From contig JADJWE010000002.1 of NCBI GenBank assembly GCA_016716525.1, positions 186,001 to 250,000 of the forward strand: 64,000 bases of DNA, in the 5' to 3' direction. A program made the position numbers and the translations under genes. Below are positions 34,486-43,573 of the stretch, one piece after another (positions within the stretch are counted from its first letter, which is position 1; the number at the start of each line of letters is the position of its first letter). The stretch comes from Candidatus Flexicrinis affinis (GTDB lineage: Bacteria; Chloroflexota; Anaerolineae; Aggregatilineales; Phototrophicaceae). The notes under the pieces were generated by a model. That model saw only the letters and a list, made by a program, of their open reading frames with translations, did not search any database and was not told where the DNA came from.

Positions 34486-35946
34486 TTACTGAATGCCCTT
34501 GTATTCCCTACTCCACTCGCCCAGCGCGTCGAACACGGGGCGATGTACGAAGTTCGGGCCGATGATCGAATACGGGACGTTGTCGTTGTCTGGCGCCCAA
34601 CCGGCTTGCGGGCCGTAGTTTAGGTTCCACAGAATGGCGATCCGCACCGTGCCCATCTCAACCATCAGATCGAGCGCCTGCAGCGTCCAGTCGCGTTGTT
34701 CTTGTAAGGTGTTGTCGACGGCGTAATCCCAGCCCGCCGGCACGCCTTCGAGATCCTCGCCCGACGCCCAGCCGAACTCGGTGATGCACAGCTTCTGCGT
34801 GCCGCCGGCGGCCTGAACGCGCGTCGCGTAGTATTCGAGCGTGCTGCGGAAGCTCCAACTGTGATGCGGGTTGTCGAACGGCCCGCGGAACGTCGCTGAC
34901 GGATCGTCGGTGACGGAGTCCCAACGCTCGAGCGGATTGAGGTTATAGCCGTTGTGGTGCGCGCCGATGCAGTCGGCATAGTTGAGCATGCCGGCCTGAA
35001 TCATGGCGTCGAAGTAGGCGAAGTCGTCAATTGCGCAGACCTCGCCTTGCGCGTTGGTGCAGCCGCCGGTGGTCGACAGCGCGCCGCTGACAACGATCAT
35101 ATCCGGCTTGATCTGCTTGATCGCCTGATAGGTCTGGCGCAGCATTTCGACGTAGTCCTCGGCGCGCAGGCCGCGCACCGACGTCCACTCACGGTCGAGG
35201 TTCTGCTCGTTCCACACCTCGATGGCATGGAAGCGGTCGCCAAACCGGGTCACAAGTTCGGTCACGAAGTTGACGTAGGTCTGGTAGTCTGCCGGCGGCC
35301 CCTTGCGCGTCAGATCGACGCCGGGTTCGCGCGCCCAGTCCGGCGCATCCACAACCGAGAGCAGCACGCGCGTGCCGGTATCATCAGTCGCGCGAAGCGC
35401 CGTACGCAGGAAGCGGAAGTCGTACTCTCCGGGCGACGGCTCGGTAAACTCCCAGCCGATCTGAACCTTGATCCAGTCCATGTGCAGCTTCTGGTGCACA
35501 TCGCTCATCCAGCCGCGCATCTCGTCTTGATCGTTGCTCGGCGGGACCTGTACCTGAATGCCCAGCTCGAAGTCGTCGACGTCAATCGGAGAAATCGTTG
35601 GCGTGAGCGTCGGCAGGGGTTCCGGCGAGGCTGCCTGCGCCTGTGCGATTACGACCGGGGTGGACTGCGCCGACTCGACTGCCGGCGCCGCGGTTGGCTC
35701 GGGGGCGTCGGTAGGCTGTGGCGGCGTAGTGCTGGTCGGGGCCGGCACGTCGGTAGCAGGCGCCGCTGCCGCGGGGTCGGTCGCGGTCGGAAACGCGACG
35801 TTCTCCAAGGCGCTTTCGGAAGCAGACGTCGGCGTGTACGTCAGGTAGATCCCGAAGAACGTCAAACCGGCGATGATGAAGGTCAGCATCGACCACGTCA
35901 GGACGAATCCTCGAACCTGATGTTTGATGACCGGCGTACGAGACAT
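34486..35946 (-). CDS. Membrane-anchored clan GH-A-like hydrolase with Pro/Thr linker
   Basis: A 486-residue protein: N-terminal transmembrane helix (about 12-35), a linker of about 90 residues rich in Pro, Thr and Ala, and a TIM barrel with the same plan as its neighbours. Motifs: HMDWIKVQIGWEF, IEVWNEQNLDREW (the usual NEP is NEQ but Glu is kept), CIGAHHNGYN and LCITEFGWASGED (nucleophile Glu). The start ATG 35946 has AGGAG upstream; the longer frame from 36090 would overlap the preceding gene and add a non-hydrophobic extension. Probably displayed on the cell surface. Confidence 0.8.
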   Translation of the reverse strand: MSRTPVIKHQVRGFVLTWSMLTFIIAGLTFFGIYLTYTPTSASESALENVAFPTATDPAAAAPATDVPAPTSTTPPQPTDAPEPTAAPAVESAQSTPVVIAQAQAASPEPLPTLTPTISPIDVDDFELGIQVQVPPSNDQDEMRGWMSDVHQKLHMDWIKVQIGWEFTEPSPGEYDFRFLRTALRATDDTGTRVLLSVVDAPDWAREPGVDLTRKGPPADYQTYVNFVTELVTRFGDRFHAIEVWNEQNLDREWTSVRGLRAEDYVEMLRQTYQAIKQIKPDMIVVSGALSTTGGCTNAQGEVCAIDDFAYFDAMIQAGMLNYADCIGAHHNGYNLNPLERWDSVTDDPSATFRGPFDNPHHSWSFRSTLEYYATRVQAAGGTQKLCITEFGWASGEDLEGVPAGWDYAVDNTLQEQRDWTLQALDLMVEMGTVRIAILWNLNYGPQAGWAPDNDNVPYSIIGPNFVHRPVFDALGEWSREYKGIQ

Positions 35947-35974
35947 AAGTGTGCTCCTAGTGTCGGTGATGTGA

Positions 35975-38869
35975 TTAGCGAGCGCCTGCGATCGCGTCGC
36001 AGGCAGGACAACCGCCGCCGGGCCGGATAATGGCATACCCGGCCTGCGGATCGTTGGCATCGTACGTGCGGAAGTCGATATTCCACACAATCAGCAGCTT
36101 AACCCGGCCGCTCTGCGAGGCAATCGCCATCGCTTCGGCGAGCCACGCGGCCTGCTGCGCGACCGTCGTGTTTGCGCCCCACGCGAAGTTCGGCGCGATC
36201 GTGCCGTAACCCTCCGGCGTGACGTAACCCAACTCCGTAAAGCACAGCGGCCGATTGGTAATTCCGCTGTACACGTTGATCATAGTCGTGAAGAAGCGCG
36301 TATAGTAGTCGCCGCGCGGGTCGCCACTGGTCGCGCTGGGCGGCACGATACCTTCATTATAGTGGACGCCTACACAGTCCAAGTAGTTCAACCCGCCGGC
36401 AGCTACCACTTCCGCCAGCCAAGCGTCGTCGTTGCGCACGGCACCCGCCGGGAAGTCAAGCTCCCCTCCGGTCGGCGCTGGCGCGGCGGAGATCACCATC
36501 GTGCCGGGGCTGACGCTCTTGATGGTGTTGTACGCGCTCGCGAGCATGGCGACGTAGTTTGCGCCGCTAATCTGCCCGCGCGGCCACTCGCGATCGATGT
36601 TCGGTTCGTTCCAGACCTCGATCGCATCCGGCCCTGCCGAGGCGATCCCGCCGAGCCAGTTGGCGAAACCCTGAATGTAGCCTCCGCCGCCAAGCGCAAG
36701 ATCGTTCGGGGAACCCAGCGCGCTCACTAGAATCTTGAACCCGCGGTCGCGTGCGGTTCGCACCACGTCGGCCACCGCTTCCGGCCCGGTGCCGGGCGAG
36801 TAGCGCACCTGTACCTTCATCCACGTCATGCCGGCACGCTGCATCGCGTCAATCGCCGCTTGGCTCTCGACACTGGTAACCTGCCCGCCGTACTCGAAAA
36901 CACCGGTGATAATCGATCCGGGGCCGGGGTTGATCGCGGCGAACTGGCTGCCCGGGCCAAACTGCGCGCTGCGCGTCGGGATGATCGGCGACAGCGTAGG
37001 CGTTTGGGTTGGAATCAGCGTAGGTTCCGCAGTCGGCAGCGGGCTTGGCGTGGGTGTCGGGCGCAGCACGGCCACCTGCGCGCCGCTGCGGGCAACGGCT
37101 TGTTCGCCGTCCACGACCTCAACGTTGATCGCGAAATTGCCCTCGACCGCCTCCAGCGTCACGACCAGTTCCTCGTTGAGGCCGGTGATGACCTCGCTGC
37201 GCACCCCGCTGTTGTCCTGCACGCGCCAGCGCAGCGACAGATCGGGGACGCTCGGTTCGATCGGGAGCGAGAGCTTGTAGTTCAGCACTGATTCCGGCAC
37301 ACCGGCGGCCAGCCCGCCCGACGACAGGTCGGAAAGCGCCGCGCCACCGATCAAGTGCGGGCGCAGTTGGTCGAGCCGGAACCGCAGCGCGCCGGCGGTC
37401 GTTAGCCACACTTTCTCGACAGCGGTGCCGTCCGGATTGCGATATAGGATGTAAGGCGCTTGTACGGCCACTTCGACGCCGGGCAGGGCATCGAATCCAT
37501 CGAGGCGGGCGCGGATGATGTCCCCGGGCGCGGCGACGTTGCCGGCCACCTGCACATTACCCAGCTTCGACAAGGCGTCGGTGTACGACACCGGCACGAA
37601 TCCGCCCCGTGTCTCACGCAACGACAGGGCGTTCAGCCCAGCCAACAGCTTGTACCGGCTGACTTCGCGCGTTGCCCAGCGAAACAACGCCTCGATGCGT
37701 TGATCGGGGCCGGACGCGTACGACAGCGGGTCGAGACCGAGTTCGACCTGCAGGTAATCCGTCACCAACCCGATCTCGCGCCAGTCGAACACGCCGGTAT
37801 CCCACTCGCCATCGGTATTCTCGGGCGCTGGCACGATCACCCCAAGCAGCAGTCCATTGGACGAGAACGCCTGCTTGAGTTCCCTAACGAAGTCAGAGAA
37901 CGCGCCGCGGGCGTCCAACGGCAACCCACGATACTCGATGAACAGGCCGTCGAACCCGCTGCTGATCGCCACAGAGACGAGGTTCAGGATGTGCGCCTGC
38001 CGCAGTGCCGGATCGTCGATCAATGCGACCACGGTCTGTACGTCGATGGCGCGCGGATCGTCGAAATTGCGCACAATCGGCATAACTCGATAGGCGGCGT
38101 TAGTGACGAAGCCGGGCGCGAGGCTTCCGATGAGCTGACCGGCGGCGTTGGGGGTCAATCCGGCCGGGCTGACAATCGACGCGAGCTGTGCGGCTTCGCG
38201 GGTCAGCTCTTGCGTGATCTCGACGGGGACGACGACCGTCGGGTCCACGGGCGACGCGCTGAACAGCCCGACATAATCGACGACCCGGGCTGACGATACG
38301 AGCAGGGTCCCCGCTTGCGTAAGCTGCGACGGCAGAAACCGCCAGCGGTCGGTCTGCGAGTCGTAGCCGTATATGTCAAGCGTGTCGAGGTCGACGCCTT
38401 CTGGCAGGTCGAAGTCGAGTGCGATATCGGGAGAAGCGCGCCCGATGGTGTCAAGCCTGTAGATGGGGCTCGCTGCCGCCAGTGCCGCCGGCAGCGCACG
38501 GTGGGCCGCCGCGCTGTCCTGATCGGAAGCGAACGCCTCCACGGACAGCGCACTGAGGGCAACGCCGAACTCGTCTGCTGCATCTAAGTCATCGACGATG
38601 ACACGGAGACCGTCCGCAGCAGCCGCGTTGTTCTGGCCGTCGAACATCACGTATTCCGGCCCAAACAGCGACTCGGCGAGGTTGAACGGCGGAAGGAACA
38701 GCCCGACCACGATCAACCCGGCAGCGACGATCAGCGCCGTCGCGGCGATTACGATGCACCCGAGCGTGTTCGGCCCGCGCCGCCGGTACACAGACATCAC
38801 CTGTGGCTCGACCGGAGTTACCGTTCGAGCTTCGCCGGTGGATGGACCATTAGGGGGTTGTTCCGTCAT
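35975..38869 (-). CDS. Large membrane-anchored protein: GH18-like domain plus clan GH-A-like barrel
   Basis: About 964 residues. After an N-terminal transmembrane helix (about 30-55) comes a region of about 550 residues with GH18-type features: DGLFIEYRGLPLDARGAF (Glu at the DxE position), a chitinase-II-like segment around FDWREIGLVTDYLQVE, and LLAGLNALS. A Pro/Thr-rich linker follows (about 625-655), then a C-terminal TIM barrel with WMKVQVRYSPGTG, IEVWNEPNIDREW, CVGVHYNEG and CFTELGYVTPEGYG, paralogous to the two downstream proteins. First gene of the operon. The start ATG 38869 is the best match to a short cytoplasmic segment before the helix, but no strong ribosome binding site is seen and an ATG at 38971 remains possible. 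Confidence 0.75.
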   Translation of the reverse strand: MTEQPPNGPSTGEARTVTPVEPQVMSVYRRRGPNTLGCIVIAATALIVAAGLIVVGLFLPPFNLAESLFGPEYVMFDGQNNAAAADGLRVIVDDLDAADEFGVALSALSVEAFASDQDSAAAHRALPAALAAASPIYRLDTIGRASPDIALDFDLPEGVDLDTLDIYGYDSQTDRWRFLPSQLTQAGTLLVSSARVVDYVGLFSASPVDPTVVVPVEITQELTREAAQLASIVSPAGLTPNAAGQLIGSLAPGFVTNAAYRVMPIVRNFDDPRAIDVQTVVALIDDPALRQAHILNLVSVAISSGFDGLFIEYRGLPLDARGAFSDFVRELKQAFSSNGLLLGVIVPAPENTDGEWDTGVFDWREIGLVTDYLQVELGLDPLSYASGPDQRIEALFRWATREVSRYKLLAGLNALSLRETRGGFVPVSYTDALSKLGNVQVAGNVAAPGDIIRARLDGFDALPGVEVAVQAPYILYRNPDGTAVEKVWLTTAGALRFRLDQLRPHLIGGAALSDLSSGGLAAGVPESVLNYKLSLPIEPSVPDLSLRWRVQDNSGVRSEVITGLNEELVVTLEAVEGNFAINVEVVDGEQAVARSGAQVAVLRPTPTPSPLPTAEPTLIPTQTPTLSPIIPTRSAQFGPGSQFAAINPGPGSIITGVFEYGGQVTSVESQAAIDAMQRAGMTWMKVQVRYSPGTGPEAVADVVRTARDRGFKILVSALGSPNDLALGGGGYIQGFANWLGGIASAGPDAIEVWNEPNIDREWPRGQISGANYVAMLASAYNTIKSVSPGTMVISAAPAPTGGELDFPAGAVRNDDAWLAEVVAAGGLNYLDCVGVHYNEGIVPPSATSGDPRGDYYTRFFTTMINVYSGITNRPLCFTELGYVTPEGYGTIAPNFAWGANTTVAQQAAWLAEAMAIASQSGRVKLLIVWNIDFRTYDANDPQAGYAIIRPGGGCPACDAIAGAR

Positions 38870-39089
38870 GCGCGCTTGGCAAGATCCCTGACTGTAGTGG
38901 TTCGAGAGTGTAACAATGCAGCCGTCGATGCGGTAGGGCGAGCGCCGCGCCGTTGGGGATGCGTCGGTCATGCGCACTTGTTCCAGAATCCATACTTTCG
39001 AACCGCCGCCGAACGGCAATCGCGGCATCGACAAAGATCAATAACCCCAGACAAAACCTTACGAAATCGCAACAACGTTCCGTGGTACC

Positions 39090-40013
39090 GTGGGCAAAGC
39101 GCAGCTATGCGAAGGCCGCAAAGTGCAAGCCGTGTACGAGATTGACGTCCCAAGCGAGGTTCAAGACCACAGCCCGACACAAGGCGCGTGGGTGTGGTCC
39201 TTGCGCTCCGGCGTCATGCGCTGGTCGCACAAGATGTTCGAGATTTTCGGCGTCAACGAGCGCCAGTTCGACACTACGATCGAGAACTACAGCCGCTTGA
39301 TTCACCCCGCCGACCGGCGGCGCGTACAGGTCGCGCTGATGCAGGGCATTCGGGAAGGGAGCATCGGGCCGTTTGTCTATCGGATCGTACGCCCAGATGG
39401 CGAGCAGCGCACGGTCGAGGCCGTGATCCGCATGGAGTACGACATCGATGGGGTCATCCGGCGCGTGAGCGGCGTCCTTACCGACGTCACCGAGCGCAGC
39501 ACGGGTGGGACAAGCCAGGCGTCGGCGGCTGTGACCAAGCCGTTCAACGCCACCACCGCTCTGATTGACGAGTGGCGCGCGTTCGGCCGCGACATGGCCG
39601 ACCGGCGGGGGTTAGCGTTCGAGTGTCGCATCGGCGACCGTGTGCCAGCCGACCTCCCCTTCGATAACACACTCCTCACACAGATCGTCAACCAACTGCT
39701 GCGGAACGCCTGCCAGTTTACGGCGCGTGGCAAGGTTGGGCTGTCGATTGCGCTGCGCGACTCCGTGCTTGAGATCAGAGTGTGCGACACCGGCGCCGGT
39801 ATCCCGCCGCACGCCACGATCCTGGCCCTGCGCGGCCAACGACTGCACAGCACGACAACCGGCACGGACGAGGACGAGACAGGCCACGGCCTGCCGATGG
39901 TCCGGTCGTACGTCGAACGGCTCGGCGGCAGCTTAATGGTCGCCAGCACAATTGGCGCAGGCAGTACGTTCACCGTGACGCTTCCGCTGCCCACAAACGC
40001 ACCCGGCCCTTGA
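39090..40013 (+). CDS. PAS-domain histidine-kinase-like ATPase without a phospho-acceptor His
   Basis: A 307-residue cytoplasmic protein. A PAS fold (about 25-135, WVWSLRSGVMRWSHKMFEIFGV ... VRPDGEQRTVEAV ... VSGVLTDVTER) is followed by a HATPase_c domain (about 165-300) with N box LLTQIVNQLLRNACQF, G1 VCDTGAGIP and G2 GHGLPMVRSYVERLGG. Between them (about 145-175) I see no HExx(N/T)-type dimerisation helix with a phospho-acceptor His, so it either lacks autophosphorylation in cis or works as an anti-sigma-like kinase or sensor ATPase. GTG start at 39090 is uncertain. No response regulator is adjacent; its stop overlaps the -35 of the rplJ promoter. Confidence 0.78.
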   Translation: MGKAQLCEGRKVQAVYEIDVPSEVQDHSPTQGAWVWSLRSGVMRWSHKMFEIFGVNERQFDTTIENYSRLIHPADRRRVQVALMQGIREGSIGPFVYRIVRPDGEQRTVEAVIRMEYDIDGVIRRVSGVLTDVTERSTGGTSQASAAVTKPFNATTALIDEWRAFGRDMADRRGLAFECRIGDRVPADLPFDNTLLTQIVNQLLRNACQFTARGKVGLSIALRDSVLEIRVCDTGAGIPPHATILALRGQRLHSTTTGTDEDETGHGLPMVRSYVERLGGSLMVASTIGAGSTFTVTLPLPTNAPGP

Positions 40014-40037
40014 CAGCGCGACCCCTACACCTATAAT
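40010..40037 (+). promoter_or_regulatory. Consensus promoter of the rplJ-rplL operon
   Basis: TTGACA (40010-40015), 16-base spacer, TATAAT (40032-40037): both hexamers match the sigma-70/sigma-A consensus exactly. Transcription would start at about 40044, a few bases before the leader structure. The -35 overlaps the stop codon of the preceding gene. Confidence 0.9.
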
Positions 40038-40047
40038 TCCGACCGTA

Positions 40048-40099
40048 CTTTGCCGCAGAATGCAGGTGGGTTCGCCCTTAATTTCCTGCCGAGGTAAAG
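40048..40099 (+). ncRNA. Ribosomal protein L10 leader
   Basis: Outer stem CTTTGCC (40048-40054) with GGTAAAG (40093-40099) including one G-U, inner stem GCAGG (40062-40066) with CCTGC (40085-40089), a GGG-ttcg-CCC tip, and the conserved UUAAUUUCCUGCCGAGGUAAA sequence shared by bacterial L10 leaders split across these arms. L10(L12)4 binds this structure, giving feedback on rplJ-rplL. Confidence 0.9.
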
Positions 40100-40129
40100 G
40101 CGCATAGGGACTGATTCACAGACCGTATG

Positions 40130-40166
40130 GCGGCCTTTGCGTTTTGCGCGAGGCCGCTTTTTCTTT
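40130..40166 (+). terminator. Attenuator terminator of the rplJ leader
   Basis: GCGGCCT (40130-40136) pairs with AGGCCGC (40151-40157), followed by TTTTTCTTT. AAAGGC (40096-40101, part of the L10-leader outer stem) can instead pair with GCCTTT (40133-40138), which would disrupt the terminator, so the two states are mutually exclusive. Confidence 0.85.
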
Positions 40167-40207
40167 GCGGCACTCAAGGTCGGTTTATCGGTAAGGAGGG
40201 TTGACCT

Positions 40208-40750
40208 TTGGCACTCACACGTGAGCGCAAGAACGAATTGGTCGCCCAGTACGTCGATCTGCTCAGCAAGACCCGCGGCTTCGTTGTCGTTCAGGCTTCT
40301 GGCCTGAGTGTCAAGGAAATCGACGGCCTGCGCGCTGCGGTTCGCAACGCCAACGGCAAGTATGTCGTGGCCAAGAACACGCTGCTGTCAAAAGCCCTCG
40401 AAGACGCCGGATTCGCCGTCCCCACGGACTTGCTCAAGGGCCCCAACGGTATTGCATTCGGGTTTGATAACTTCCCGGGTGTGGCCAAGGCGGTTCTCGA
40501 CTATGCAGCAGACGCGACCCGCGTAGAGAAGATGAAGATCGTCGGCGGTCAGATGGGCAGCAATGTCCTGTCTGATAAGCAGGTCGACGCCATCTCGAAG
40601 CTGCCGTCGCTCGACGAACTGCGGGGACAACTCATCGGGCTGATCGTGGCTCCGGCCACCGGCATCGTCAGCGTCATTCAGGCGGCCAACAGCAGCGTGG
40701 TTAACGTGCTGCAGGCATATCTGGACGACCGCGAGCAGGGCGCGGCCTAG
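40208..40750 (+). CDS. rplJ: Ribosomal protein L10
   Basis: Forms the base of the L12 stalk of the large subunit. The 180 residues include the N-terminal rRNA-binding domain (ERKNELVAQYVDLLSKTRGFVVVQASGLSVKEIDGLR), KNTLLSKALEDAG and GPNGIAFG, and a C-terminal helical spine that binds L7/L12 dimers. TTG start at 40208 set by AAGGAGG (40193-40199). Autoregulated through the leader. The usual rplK-rplA genes are not upstream. Confidence 0.96.
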   Translation: MALTRERKNELVAQYVDLLSKTRGFVVVQASGLSVKEIDGLRAAVRNANGKYVVAKNTLLSKALEDAGFAVPTDLLKGPNGIAFGFDNFPGVAKAVLDYAADATRVEKMKIVGGQMGSNVLSDKQVDAISKLPSLDELRGQLIGLIVAPATGIVSVIQAANSSVVNVLQAYLDDREQGAA

Positions 40751-40828
40751 CCCATCCGGGCGGCACGTCCCACACACTTTTTCGCATACGCGCACATTGC
40801 GCAGATCGCACCTAAGGGAGCATCAGTC

Positions 40829-41218
<390 letters not shown>

Positions 41219-41243
41219 TTTCGACCCCTGCCAAAACAGCCAC

Positions 41244-41280
41244 GACGGCCGTTCCCAAACCGGGAACGGCCGTCTTGATT
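41244..41280 (+). terminator. Terminator of rplJ-rplL
   Basis: Perfect 13-bp stem GACGGCCGTTCCC (41244-41256) with GGGAACGGCCGTC (41262-41274), 5-base loop, then TTGATT. It separates rplL from the esterase gene and shows that rpoB is not in this operon. Confidence 0.9.
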
Positions 41281-41312
41281 CATGGCCTTTGCGCGCCGAT
41301 AATCTGCGGTTA

Positions 41313-41341
41313 TTGACGCCTTAACGCGCACCTCCTATAGT
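41313..41341 (+). promoter_or_regulatory. Promoter of the esterase gene
   Basis: TTGACG (41313-41318), 17-base spacer, TATAGT (41336-41341). Start would be near 41348, 36 bases before the ATG. Confidence 0.75.
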
Positions 41342-41383
41342 CCAAGGCACACGTTGAGACCGCAAACCGTCAGGAGCCTTGCA

Positions 41384-42451
41384 ATGGCCGATCACCCGCT
41401 TGTTGAGCAGGCGCAAAGCCTCGGCACGCCGCTGATCGACGGCGACACCGCGACGTTCGTCTGGATCGGTGAGACTGCGCCGGAGCTGATCGGCGACTTC
41501 AACGACTGGGGTGCGTCGGCACTCGGCTCGGTGCAGATGACGCAGGTCGCCCCCGAAGTGTGGACACATGCGCTTACCCTGCCATCCGACGCATACATCG
41601 AATACGTCTTCACGACCGACCCCGACGACCCCGACAAGAGCTTGCTTGACCCGCTCAACCGCCGGCAGGTGAGCAACGGGATGGGTCGCACCAACAACTA
41701 CTTCGCGATGCCCGGTCGCCAGACGAACGTCGCCGCCGAGTTTGTCAGCGGCGTACCGCAAGGCGACGTCACCCGCCACGCGATCTACAGCCCGATGCTG
41801 CTCAGCGGCAACCGGCGCGACGTGTGGCTGTATCACCCGCCGACCGACGAGCCGGCGCCGCTGATCGTCGTATACGACGGCAAAGACTATTTCAGGCGGG
41901 CAAACCTCACGCAGATCGTCGCCAACCTGATCGCCACCAAACAGATTGCGCCGGTCGCTTTGGCCATGATCGACAATGCCCGTGAGGACCGGTTTCTGGA
42001 GTACAACGCCACGGAGACGGTTCTGGCTCAGGTTACCGAGCTGGTGATGCCGCTGGCGTATAACAATCTAAACCTGATCGACCCGGACATTTCGCCCGGT
42101 GCGTGGGGCGTGATGGGCGCGTCGATGGGCGGGCTGATGGCCATGTACACCGGCCTTCGCCTGCCGCAGGTCTTCGGCAAAGTCATTTGTCAGTCCGGGG
42201 CGTTCCAATACGATCTGACGGACTACCCGCCGATTGTGGACGTGCTGGTTCGCGGTCTGCCGAAGGCGCCGGTTCGAATATGGCAGGACGTCGGCCGATT
42301 CGAGTGGCTGCTGGCCGAAAACCGGGCCTTCAACGCGCTCCTGAACGAACATGGATACAAGGTTACATTCCGCGAGTTCAACGGCGGCCACAACTGGTCG
42401 TCGTGGCGCGACATGCTGCCTGCTGCGCTCAGCGCTCTGTTTCCGGCGTGA
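41384..42451 (+). CDS. Esterase D/enterochelin-esterase-like alpha/beta hydrolase
   Basis: A 355-residue protein with an N-terminal early-set beta domain (about 15-95, TFVWIGETAPELIGDFNDWG is a CBM48-type pattern) and a C-terminal alpha/beta hydrolase of the Fes/esterase D group: LIVVYDGKDYF near the oxyanion strand, MGASMGGLMAMY (nucleophile Ser of GxSxGG at about 248) and the catalytic His in GGHNWSSWRDML. ATG 41384 has AGGAG 7 bases upstream. Such enzymes cleave siderophore esters, acetyl-xylan or S-formylglutathione-like esters; the substrate here is unknown. The gene overlaps the convergent sulfotransferase-like gene by 23 bases. Confidence 0.83.
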   Translation: MADHPLVEQAQSLGTPLIDGDTATFVWIGETAPELIGDFNDWGASALGSVQMTQVAPEVWTHALTLPSDAYIEYVFTTDPDDPDKSLLDPLNRRQVSNGMGRTNNYFAMPGRQTNVAAEFVSGVPQGDVTRHAIYSPMLLSGNRRDVWLYHPPTDEPAPLIVVYDGKDYFRRANLTQIVANLIATKQIAPVALAMIDNAREDRFLEYNATETVLAQVTELVMPLAYNNLNLIDPDISPGAWGVMGASMGGLMAMYTGLRLPQVFGKVICQSGAFQYDLTDYPPIVDVLVRGLPKAPVRIWQDVGRFEWLLAENRAFNALLNEHGYKVTFREFNGGHNWSSWRDMLPAALSALFPA

Positions 42452-43328
42452 TCGAACGTTCGCGCGGCGTGCCCCATTTGGCACGCATCGCCGCGCGCTC
42501 CTCCGGGCTGAAGAAGTGCTGCGCGAGGCGACTTTCGTAGTAAGTATCGAGGATTTCATCGGGAATGGTGAGGCGCGCGTCGAATTCGCGCCGAAGCTCG
42601 GCGTAATCCTTCTGATCGGACCGGTTGACGCGCGGAATTGACAGTCCCTGCACGCCCGTGAACGCGCCGATCGCCTCCGCCTTGGCTTCGTCCGGCAGCT
42701 CGGAACGGACCACCAGCAGCGAGAACGGGCCTTTGGTGTACGTCGCCCATCCCTGTTCGCGCGGGAACGAGTCGCGATACACGTCAATCCCCAGCACAGG
42801 CTGAATCTGACGGTCGAAAAACTCCACCGTATAGCGCCCATGAATGTACTTGTTCAGGAAACGGTCGAGGGCTTTCTCGACGGTCAGAACACGCCCTTTG
42901 GCCGCAGCACGTTCGCGCATCGGGGGGACACGCATGAAGAATCCCGACACCATCACCGCGATGGGATCGCGCACCGTCGCGATAAACAGCGTACGTCGTT
43001 GCGCGTCAACGATGTGGCGTTTGATCCAGCGCCAGCGGCGCGGTTTGAGCCGGTCGTCCGTCAACGCGTCGTCGGTGAGCATGTGGGTGTGCAGCGTGAA
43101 CGCTCCACGCCGGTCCAGCGCCTCGGCCACCGAGTTCGAACCGCTTCCGCCGGTGGAATACAGAACGATTGGCGTCTTGCGCAGCACATACAACTGCGCG
43201 TGCAAGCGAAACCATTCCCTCGCGAGGTAAGGCAGATTGCCAATGGAATTGTCGTAGCGGGTCAGTTCTCGCCGGTTCAATAGATCCACCTCGGCTCTCG
43301 CGGCCCCTAGACCATGATACACGCGCAT
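42429..43328 (-). CDS. Sulfotransferase-like / capsular-polysaccharide-type protein
   Basis: A 299-residue protein with a nucleotide-binding start IVLYSTGGSGSNSVAEAL (about 55-72) that resembles the 5'-phosphosulfate loop, and TVRDPIAVMVSGFF (about 118-131) resembling the 3'-phosphate motif RDP-x-x-x-x-x-S. This fits the sulfotransferase or putative capsular polysaccharide synthesis families, which modify surface glycans using PAPS. No signal peptide. It converges with the esterase with a 23-base overlap. Confidence 0.65.
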   Translation of the reverse strand: MRVYHGLGAARAEVDLLNRRELTRYDNSIGNLPYLAREWFRLHAQLYVLRKTPIVLYSTGGSGSNSVAEALDRRGAFTLHTHMLTDDALTDDRLKPRRWRWIKRHIVDAQRRTLFIATVRDPIAVMVSGFFMRVPPMRERAAAKGRVLTVEKALDRFLNKYIHGRYTVEFFDRQIQPVLGIDVYRDSFPREQGWATYTKGPFSLLVVRSELPDEAKAEAIGAFTGVQGLSIPRVNRSDQKDYAELRREFDARLTIPDEILDTYYESRLAQHFFSPEERAAMRAKWGTPRERSITPETER

Positions 43329-43523
43329 AGGGTACCGAGATTGAATGTGTGCCGATCATATCACAGCACAGGTCGGCACCTGCTGCCACGCGCAGCACGG
43401 CATCCGAACGTCAGCGCGGTTGTCTTGTTCGCGATGGCAGCTGTACGGGTGGTGTACAAGACGGCGCCACCGCATAAGAACACCCTTAGACGGGGAAATT
43501 CATACAAAATTCTATGACTCGGT

Positions 43524-43532
43524 TGATATACT
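43524..43532 (+). promoter_or_regulatory. Extended -10 promoter of grpE-dnaK
   Basis: TGA followed by TATACT (43527-43532) fits the extended -10 pattern; no clear -35. Start would be near 43539, 35 bases before the TTG of grpE. No CIRCE inverted repeat was found here. Confidence 0.45.
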
Positions 43533-43573
43533 GCGGTCGTTGTGACCAGTCATCGTAACCGGGAGAGAATGCA

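Noticed and set aside
43329..43573. CIRCE element upstream of grpE
   Set aside because: No TTAGCACTC-N9-GAGTGCTAA-like repeat is present; hrcA is also absent from the window.
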